A stretch of DNA of 64,000 nt from Diphasiastrum complanatum (lineage: Eukaryota; Streptophyta; Lycopodiopsida; Lycopodiales; Lycopodiaceae): assembly GCA_029204225.1 (NCBI GenBank), contig CM055100.1, forward strand, positions 49,835,083-49,899,082, in the 5' to 3' direction. How positions within the stretch are numbered: position 1 is the first letter of the stretch; every line of letters begins with the position of its first letter. Below are positions 57,142-64,000 of the stretch, in pieces. The position numbers were made by a program, and so were the translations under genes. The notes under the pieces are model-generated. The model saw nothing but the letters and a program-made list of their open reading frames with translations, was not told where the DNA came from and searched no databases.

Positions 57142-58548
57142 ATGAATGGTTCATCTTGTTGCATGAGAGAAAAGGTGAAACTTCCATTGCTATCCTCTCC
57201 ACCAGAGGTACTTTTGCGACTTTACACATGTGAGAGCAAGAAAGGACTTCATTTTAGAAAGCATATTCAAAGTTTCAACAATTGTCTGGCATTTGCTTCT
57301 CTTGGTGTCAAAATTGATAATTCAACTACGAATTCGAAGGGAGGGGCTTGCAACTTTAGAGTTTCAGGAAGATTATGCCATCAAATGGGTGGTCTGTCGC
57401 CGGGAGTATCTCCGTCGTTCTCGCAAATATATATAAATAATGAATGGTGACGAGTTGCGATTAGATCAAAGGATGTCTTTGAATCCGATCTTACGACGTG
57501 ACGTGTTGGAGAGGTTGCAACATCTGATTGCCGAGATAAATCCCTTCACGAAGTCATTTAAAAATGCTGGAGAAATAATGCATGCTAACCCAACGGTTGA
57601 CATTCGTCTACATATAATATCTGAAAATTCAAACGACAAACAACATAGATAATATAGTGCTCCAACATCAAATGAGATTGTTGTATTGCTCCCCCTCGAT
57701 GGTGTTCCTTCAAACGGGCAACGTGACACAATGTTGCATTCCTTATAGAATGGTTTACAAAAAATCAGCCAATTGCATTCTTCATACGATGCATTGCATT
57801 TTGCGGGGTTGTTTACTTTTGAAACCGATGGTTGGCATCTTGAAATATCTCACGAACAGTTGGGGGACAATGTTGGAGGGTTAGTCAGGGATGGTGTGAG
57901 GGGTACAGATGGAAGCGATCATAACAATACGAAAGATGAAGATCATAACAAGACACAATGGCAATTGTCCGAGAACTAGGTCGTCCAGATCTATTCATTA
58001 CAATGACTACTAATCCAAAATGGCCCAAAGTGCAAAGAGAATTGCAATTTTAGCAAGTTGCGGCTGATCGTCCCGATTTGGTTTCTAGAAATATGAAGCC
58101 AAAACAATTGATGAAATCAATAAAAAAGGATGAGTTTCAAAAATGTTTGACTCATACACACATTTTAATAATTCTTTCAGATGCAAGCAAACCATGCACA
58201 ACAGTAAATTATGATGCCATTGTCTGTGCGGAGATTCCTGATGAAAAAAACGATAAAATGTTATTTGAGATAGTGAAGAGTTGCATGATACATGGTCCAT
58301 GTGGAGTAACGTTCCCGAAATGTCCGTGCATGAAAGATGGGAAATGCACAAGATACTATCCAAGACAATTTGTTGAGGAGACGATTATAGTGAACGGGTA
58401 CATTTCGTACAGATGCAAAAACAATGGCAGAAAAATGAAGGTTCGTGGAATAGAATTGGATAGTCGATGGGTTATACCATACAATAAATGGGCATTTAGT
58501 TTTTATTTAGTACCAGAGACCATTTGTAGACCAAATATCGGATCAACG
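57142..58548 (+). pseudogene. Helitron Rep (rolling-circle) region, degenerate
   Basis: The plus-strand frames run along the Helitron_like_N domain: CCMREKVKLPLLSSPPEVL, FASLGVKID, VSGRLCHQMGGLSP, then LRLDQRMSLNPILRRDV..L. Later come SYDALHFAGLFTFETDGWH, VRELGRPDLFITMTTNPKWP, ADRPDLVSRNMK, LTHTHILI, AEIPDEKNDKMLFEIVK, MIHGPCGV, CPCMKDGKCTRYYP and SRWVIPYNKW. HTH in LTHTHILI is the place of the HUH metal-binding motif (usually PHAHILI). The frame stops at 58548 inside foldback copy 2, before the tyrosines that would attach DNA and before the helicase. About four frame breaks. It would have nicked the element end; now inactive. Confidence 0.85.
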
Positions 58549-58658
58549 TGCGTGTAGAAAGTCGGAAGCTGCAGAATGTAGGTCGATAGTGGATGGGCGC
58601 GCGGGAGTCTGGAACAGGAATACCACGATTGGGTCAGGCGCGCTGAACCGATATTGCA
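58532..58658. repeat. foldback element copy 2
   Basis: AAATATCGGATCAACGTGCG...GGCGCGCTGAACCGATATTGC, about 127 bases, with the same inner phrases as copy 1. It cuts off the Helitron Rep frame. Confidence 0.82.
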
Positions 58659-58667
58659 TATTGTAAA

Positions 58668-59381
58668 AACTTTTGAAAGACAGCCCGGACTTATACAATT
58701 ACAGCGCCCTCGATGAGAGCTTTTCAATGACACCCAACATGACCCAGTTCCGAGCTACGGTTAAAGAGATATTCTCAGTCTTTTATGACTTTTTCCTGTC
58801 GATGTCTTCATCTGGTTTTTGAAGGTAATCTCCTTCTTCTTCCAGTGGGTTATAACATCGGCCTGATAGAGCCATGGTCGTCCTAATAACACTTTATATG
58901 ACGATTGTCTCGTAGTTTTTAATAATATAAAATCCATAAGAAACTTATGATCTCCAATATAAACTGTAACCTGAGCCAGTTCTCCTATTGGTGATCTTAT
59001 AGTTGCATCGGCTAACCTTAAATGTCTTAAGGTGGGCTAAGATGCAGCCATTAATTACTACTTGAATCTCTGGTTGGCCTTCATCACCGTAATTAACTAA
59101 TCCTATGTTGACTACTGGTAACTTTGCTTTTCTTGGGTGGTCAACAGTCAACGGTCAACCCAATATCGGATCAACGTGCGATTGACCAGTTTGATCTGGT
59201 CAAACCCTATAAGCGCGTGCCTTATCTGATATTAGGTTGACCGTTGATTGTTGACCGCCCAAAACTTTGACTGAGAATATCTCTTTAACCGTAGCTCGGA
59301 ACTAGGTCATGTTAGGCGTCGTTGAAAAGCTTTTGTTGAGGGCGCTATATTCGTATCAGTCCGGGCTGTCTTTCAAAAGTT
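58668..59381. mobile_element. foldback element with captured gypsy fragment
   Basis: Arms of about 115 bases (58668-58784 and 59261-59381) are inverted copies: AACTTTTGAAAGACAGCCCGG, GAGCTTTTCAA and CGAGCTACGGTTAAAGAGA on the left pair with their complements on the right. Next to the right arm is a second hairpin (59133-59171 with 59224-59262, GGTCAACAGTCAACGGTCAA), whose centre carries the AATATCGGATCA.CG module. Between them (58786-59132) is a gypsy protease fragment. Target duplications were not identified. Confidence 0.75.
58785..59151 (-). pseudogene. Ty3/gypsy protease fragment
   Basis: Minus strand: LPVVNIGLVNYGDEGQPEI, then after a frame change LADATIRSPIGELAQVTVYI, GDHKFLMDFILL and VLLGRPWLYQADVITHW. 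LADATI and VLLGRPWL are typical of the second half of plant gypsy retropepsins (cf. ILGRPFL). The active-site D-S/T-G stretch between VVINGC and the LADATI part is missing. It lies wholly inside the loop of the foldback element at 58668-59381. Confidence 0.75.
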
Positions 59382-59870
59382 ACCGATTGCAACACATCAA
59401 ACCATATAACCCAATTGAACATCTATGTGTGGTCTATTTTTTATACCAACCAATAAACCCCAATTATAGTCATTCACCATTCTAACACACCCAATCTGAT
59501 TGTGTTAGTAATAACACACTCAATTATTTATATCACGAATTCGACCATCCTAGTAGTTTGAGAAAAAGATGCAACATGTGCCACAATCTCTTCTCATCAA
59601 AAGCACATTAAATAGTGGATTCAAATCTGCATAAAGATGATTGCACCGAATCAATAAAACTATGAAGCACCATCAATAAAACTATGAAGCACTCACCTGA
59701 TTTTGTTTCGGCGCAAATTACTCCACAGGTCAGGTCAGCTCGTCAGATTAAGCAGCTGAAAAACCACCTGCCTAAGCATCCACTCCCGCATTTGAATTGT
59801 CTTGTTAGGTGTTTTCTCTTCGTTTAGCATGTTTAGGAGAGGAGAGGAGAGGACGTCGTCGGATTTGCAA
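59382..59870. other. unassigned stretch
   Basis: AT-rich, contains a short duplication ATCAATAAAACTATGAAGCAC (59647-59690, two copies). Nothing else recognised. Confidence 0.5.
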
Positions 59871-59874
59871 TAAA

Positions 59875-60140
59875 TAAATGAAGCTCACGAGCGTGAGCGT
59901 AGTAAATGGACGTCACGTCACGCTCACGGGCACTTGCACTCGGGCACTTGAGCGAGCAAACGTTTTTAAACGTGAGCACTTGGGCTCACACTGCCCCCTC
60001 CCTCCCACAGGCCCGAACGTGACGGGCAGCGTGAGCTGCCCGTGTGCAGGAAAGCGCGAAGGGGGAGGGGGAGGGTTGTGGGGCAGCGCTAACGTTGCCC
60101 GTCACGCGTTAGCGGGCAGCATTAGCGCTGCCCCACTAAT
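59875..60140. repeat. GC-rich island with hairpins
   Basis: Rich in CGTGAGCG, CACTTGAGCG and GGGCAGCG words. ACGGGCAGCG pairs with TGAGCTGCCCGT at 60022-60043. GGGGCAGCGCTAA (60080-60092) pairs exactly with TTAGCGCTGCCCC (60122-60134). The 89-codon plus frame here has no family features. Confidence 0.8.
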
Positions 60141-60145
60141 GTTTT

Positions 60146-61185
60146 AATATATATAGATATATAAATCATAGTTACAACAGCGATTTTCGAATCGCGATTC
60201 ACAAATCGCTGTAAAAAAAATGACGAACAAATTGCTGGGTTTTTTTTTTAACCAGGCAAGTATCAGTATAGAGAGAAAAATTAGAGGATTGCAGATAGAC
60301 AAGTTTCCAATAGATTGCAAATAGACAAGTCTCCAGTAGACTCAGGTCCGCCACAAGCAGTTAGGTGAAATCTTGACTAATTGCATAAACCTAAGTGACA
60401 AAAATTTCACAAATACTGTTGAACGGACATTTGGAATGCCGAACCCCACTAAGTCGTACTGAACAACCCTAAACTATTGAACCACAGAAAACCGTACTGA
60501 ATTGTAAAAAATCCTATTGAACTGTAAAAAACCATACTAATTATAGATTACAGAGTACAGCATAACAGATTGCGTAAACCCTATTGATATACATCATATG
60601 ATATATATACTTTACTTCCTGACAATCTTGCATCTGTTTCTCATCCTTCAGTATATTCAGAAAAATGAAACATAGCTTGAATATCTTTGTGAGTTTTACC
60701 CTTTTTACAAGCTATGAAACTATGAAAAAAACATCATGTAACTGTAATTCTATTTAGGAGATGTTGCAATTCATCCGGGACCCAAAATAGGCAAAATAGA
60801 AAAGGAGATTTAAAAAAATTCTTCAGTTCCGAAAGGGATTTCTGGTTGTGGCTGTTATTGGATGTCTAACCAGCGTTTAAGAATCTTACATTTCTTGCCA
60901 GGGTACTCCAACAGATTTTCTTACCTCGGGGTTGATATTGCAACAATCTAGTTGGTGTCAACTTTAGAATGACAACTCTGATCGAGATATTATTTTTTGG
61001 TTGTGCAGTATGTTCTTGATAATTGTTGTAAGGGGGATAACTCAGTAGTAAAAACAATTTCAGGTCCAAAAAAATTTCCAGGAAGCAATTTCTTTTTTTT
61101 TGGCGATTTGCTGCAGCGAATCAACAAATCGAGATTCACGAATCACGATTCGCTAAAACTATGATTATATATATATAAATATACC
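60146..61185. mobile_element. 1.04-kb inverted-repeat element
   Basis: Left arm 60146-60213 (TATATA..., AATCATAGTT, GCGATT.TCGAATCGCGATTC, ACAAATCGCTG) is the imperfect inverse of right arm 61101-61185 (GCGAATCAACAAATCGAGATTC, AATCACGATTCGCTAAAACT, ATGATTATATATATA). The inside has no coding and carries a 20-base minisatellite around GAACTGTAAAAAACCATACT at 60460-60540. It may be a MITE or a deleted DNA transposon; the family is unknown. Confidence 0.7.
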
Positions 61186-61329
61186 TGTACCGCCCAAAAA
61201 CAAAAAAAAAGAAAATCGTCTTTCAATACTTTAGAAAAAGTATGAAGTTTTTTCTATTCTGATTCGCTGCAGGAACACGAAGCGTAAACACGAATTGCCT
61301 CACTACGGAACTACAGAAATCTCAACCAT

Positions 61330-61880
61330 GCTGCCCGAACTGCATCAATGTATGCTGCCAAAACCTCGCTGCCTATATCTACACTCCCACCTTAGAAGCC
61401 CGTTCTGAGCAAAATGGGTCGGAACGTTCCGTTCCGTACGTTCCGGAACGTTCCTGGTCGGAACGATATTGATGTACATTTAATTATTTTAATTATTTAT
61501 CTCAATTAAATCCTTTGTTAAAAAAAACGTATTTTTTTATTTATTTTTTTTGGGCATCGTTCCGGAACGGAACGCGTTCCAGAATGCGTTCCGTTCCGGA
61601 ACGGGCAACTAAGACTCCCACAACTGCAGAAATCTTAGAACTTAGAAACATGAACTGCCTCGATCTACAAACTGCCAGAACTACGGAATTTGCATAAATG
61701 TTTAAAAACATACACGTCTGACGGCTAAGCTAACATATGGTAACTGCATAGATCTATGCTGCAAGAACTGCGTCTCTGCCTCTATCTACACTACCACAAC
61801 TGCAGCAATCTTATAAGCATGAACTGCCTTGATATACGAACTGCCAGAACTACGAGACTTGCATAAATGTTTGAATCCAG
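61330..61880. repeat. tandem duplication split by a MITE
   Basis: Copy 1 (61330-61390 plus 61622-61705) and copy 2 (61750-61878) share GCTGC..GAACTGC, CTGCCTATATCTACAC, AACTGCAG.AATCTTA, CATGAACTGCCT.GAT, ACTGCCAGAACTACG and TTGCATAAATGTTT. Only copy 1 carries the 223-base insert. Confidence 0.85.
61391..61613. mobile_element. hAT-like MITE, 223 bp, with 8-bp target duplication
   Basis: Flanked by the direct repeat ACTCCCAC (61383-61390 and 61614-61621). Ends CTTAGAAGCCCGTTCTG and, inverted, CTTAGTTGCCCGTTCCG form 17-base terminal inverted repeats with three mismatches. Just inside are dense GGAACG/CGTTCC palindromes on both sides (GGAACGTTCCGTTCC; GTTCCGGAACGGAACG) around an AT-rich centre. 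The paralogous copy at 61790-61797 shows the empty site (ACTACCAC directly followed by AACTGCAG). An 8-bp duplication is characteristic of hAT elements. Confidence 0.9.
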
Positions 61881-62202
61881 CTGCGAACAAACACTAGGTT
61901 GGTCAGAAAATTAATCAGTGATTGACACTAGTTTTTACATAAATAAGCATCATATATTGCATATATCCATATATCATCACAAGTACAATGTACACATATC
62001 AGCAGATTGTGACCGGAAACGCCAAAATTGAGCTCTGCAGGCTTAAAGAGTAATTACAGCCTACAGGATATTAAAAGTTTGACTGTTGTTCACATCAAGA
62101 AACGTTTGTGGGTCACCAGTTAAGTCGAAACAATAACTTTCAGACTTTTATTGGGCAGCAAAACAATATGTTAGGAAATAAAATCAAATAATTCATTTGA
62201 AT
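61881..62202. other. spacer, probably 3' flank of the gene at 62203
   Basis: AT-rich, no repeat recognised. Its right part, just beyond the stop codon of the exon on the minus strand, has AAATAAAATC-type words that could include 3'-UTR signals. Confidence 0.4.
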
Positions 62203-62437
62203 TGGCGAATAACACGCCGGCAGTGGGCACCCTTTCTTTCTGCAAGGGCCTGCTCAAGCTGCTCACATATTCTTTTTAAAGTTACATAATCTGCCTCGAA
62301 ATACTTTACATGTTTTTCTTTGTGCTCCCTACTGATTGCCCCAACTTGAAATCTATCCCTAGAATGGAAAGACTTTGTAGAAAGCTTAAGAAGGAAGGAA
62401 GGGTGAGATTGATTAAGCAGGCTCCGACTTGCAATCT
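62203..62437 (-). CDS. probable last exon of a host gene
   Basis: The minus strand has an acceptor (CTTATTTCTGCAG) directly before 62437, then an open frame of about 78 codons to a TGA at about 62203. It starts IASRSLLNQSHPSFLL and goes on LSTKSFHSRDRFQVG, AISREHKEKHVKYFEADY, LKRICEQLEQALAERKG and CRRVIRQFK at the end. The composition is protein-like, with a charged helix (possible coiled coil) in the second half and a basic C-terminus. No ATG is needed because the frame enters from an intron, so simple ORF finding misses it. There are no stops or frameshifts, unlike the transposon pieces around it. Upstream exons should lie at higher coordinates; a piece at 62540-62650 is possible but unconvincing. 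Family unknown. Confidence 0.5.
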
Positions 62438-62449
62438 GCAGAAATAAGT

Positions 62450-63730
62450 AAGTTAGCTTTCATAACCACATACTAAATGCTATAAGTTCTTAATTTCCTG
62501 GGAATTTCTGAGGCCAAGCATACACTTGAGTCAAGTAGTGCATTGCTCATACTGAGACTCTGGAAGCTTCCTTGTTCTCCGAGAAAGCCTCTAAGACATA
62601 CAGCTTGCACATGAAAGCCCATGATACATTTAAAGTTTCAAAATGAACAATTTGCAAAAAACTCATGAAAACGAAGCCGTAAACAGGAGAAAATAATTGA
62701 TGTATTGCCTACATTTCAAGACTGCAAAAAGAGTTCAGCGACATAAAGATCCCATTAAAACATTTGGTAGAAAATACAGAATTTAATTAAAAAACTATAC
62801 AAGAAACTGAAATGAAGTAAATGTGGCATCACAAGGGCGAATTCACAGGTTTTTTAACTTGTGCCATGAAGTTCACACACACATGTTGCGAGCTTAGCTG
62901 AAAATTCAATATCAAAGGTCTGATAGCAATAACCAGAAAACCGTACAAATTGCATTTTGCCATTTAGTCACTAGGTCAAGAACTCAATCCATCTTCTCAA
63001 GGAGGCCTAATAATAGGGTGCACAACTCTCTTAAGACTAAAATCCCTCGAAAGGGTTCTCATTAGCTAGCTTTCTGATTTATGTTTTTTTTATTTTCCTT
63101 ATGGAAAACTCAAAGACCTATGTTCCTAGGAGGCCGTGCATGGCAGCTTAGCGTCGTCTGTTCTTATTATCACCGTTCCAGAAACACCATCATTTTTGTT
63201 GTTCAGCAATTCCGTTGTGCAAATTTGTGCAGTTGTGCATAACTCTGCATTGGAGCACTTTTTAAGAGCAGAAAGCTTTTCTTTGTTACGGATATTCTGT
63301 TTAGGTACAAAAAATTAGGGCGTTAACTAAGTAACTTTCAAGCTCAAATTTTGTTCTTTTTGGGGAGAATGCTAACCCTGATTGGATCCTCCAACTACAA
63401 AGAATGCTGAAAAATCAGGAAACTCGCTTCAGTAGATGACATAGTTGCACTGAGTATCTGGAAACGCGTTTCGAAACGCAGTCAAAAACACAGTCCAGAA
63501 CGCATTTCTGATTCTGGTCATGTTTCTCATATATGTGTTTTTTTTTTTTGATTTTTTTGTGGGCAATATGGGTATCAGATGAAAGCTCTAATTAAGAGCA
63601 CATCATCTGTATAGTTTGCCAAATGTTTTGTGTACAGGATGGTCTGGTTTAGGTGCATTAACTCCCAGGTTTACGCTTTAGCTTCTTTTAATATAAAAAA
63701 ATTAGAATGTCCCAACGTGTTCACAATAGG
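62450..63730. other. unassigned stretch, possible intron of the minus-strand gene
   Basis: AT-rich without recognised coding on the plus strand. A 14-base perfect palindrome GCGTTTCGAAACGC lies at about 63467-63480. No repeat family recognised. Confidence 0.35.

Positions 63731-63732
<2 letters not shown>

Positions 63733-63790
<58 letters not shown>
63733..63790. repeat. (CT)n microsatellite
   Basis: Perfect TC/CT repeat of 29 units. Confidence 0.99.
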
Positions 63791-63794
<4 letters not shown>

Positions 63795-63895
63795 CAACAA
63801 ACTGAACAAAACCATAAGGAACCATGCTGAACCATACTACATCGTACTGAACTATATTGAATCATTTTTCAACCATATTGAATCGTTTTTCAACC

Positions 63896-63898
<3 letters not shown>
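63795..63898. repeat. AACCATA/GAATCATTTTTC minisatellite
   Basis: GAACCATACT, CTGAACTATATT, GAATCATTTTTCAACCATATT and GAATCGTTTTTCAACCATACT are related units of about 21 bases. They recall the ACCATACTGAA words at 60460-60540. Confidence 0.75.

Positions 63899-63968
<70 letters not shown>
63899..63968. repeat. compound (CT)n(CA)n microsatellite
   Basis: CT repeat to 63946 followed without break by CA repeat to 63968. Confidence 0.98.
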
Positions 63969-63969
<1 letters not shown>

Positions 63970-64000
63970 GAACCCCTGGCACCGTGTGCACCACCTCCGT

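Noticed and set aside
62540-62655. Further minus-strand exon upstream of 62437
   Set aside because: A short open piece exists, but neither a convincing acceptor nor an in-phase donor was found.

Overview
This window is nuclear DNA of a land plant with a large, transposon-rich genome. The evidence is a dozen decayed Ty1/copia pieces primed by the plant initiator-tRNA-Met type primer site (TGGTATCAGAGC), plant-type LINE pieces, Ty3/gypsy and Helitron remnants, GT-AG introns, and very long (GA/CT)n microsatellites. I cannot name the species. No rRNA, tRNA, CRISPR, operon or organellar gene was found, and no complete host gene.

Layout. 99-1470: a multi-exon gene or gene relic (minus) with a possible BAH-like domain. 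1612-3099: 5' end of a copia family A element (minus). 3345-6000: 5' half of a LINE (minus). 6047-8170: GC-rich hairpins, a diverged tandem-repeat block and a small foldback element. 8300-9575: copia family C reverse transcriptase fused to its LTR (plus). 11030-18292: a LINE (minus) split by the best copia element of the window, family A, 11526-16634 (plus), with a 5-bp target duplication AGATA. 18292-24629: a mosaic of copia families A, B and C (minus). 24769-28330: gypsy, LINE and copia F fragments. 29595-37683: copia family E (minus) interrupted by about 3.9 kb of non-coding, LTR-like DNA. 37690-38090: LTR F fragment. 39168-39949: exons of a second host-gene candidate (minus). 41440-43200: copia family D 3' end (plus). 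44236-47296: deleted copia family G with short LTRs (plus). 47396-51195: a higher-order satellite interrupted by a deleted copia family I. 51192-54010: minisatellites and a solo family A LTR with a GTATA target duplication. 55179-59381: a cluster of foldback modules around a degenerate Helitron Rep region, with a foldback element that carries a gypsy protease fragment. 59870-64000: GC hairpins, a 1-kb inverted-repeat element, a 223-bp hAT-like MITE with 8-bp target duplication and a paralogous empty site, a probable last exon of a host gene, and microsatellites.

The genes do not work together as a pathway: the window is a record of nested insertion, internal deletion and decay. All large polyproteins carry frameshifts, stops or lost catalytic residues, so none looks autonomous now. 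The most informative structures are the datable nested insertions, the inverted-repeat families at 55-62 kb, and the two unusual tandem arrays (a CACGTG-bearing satellite and a strict 10-bp minisatellite).
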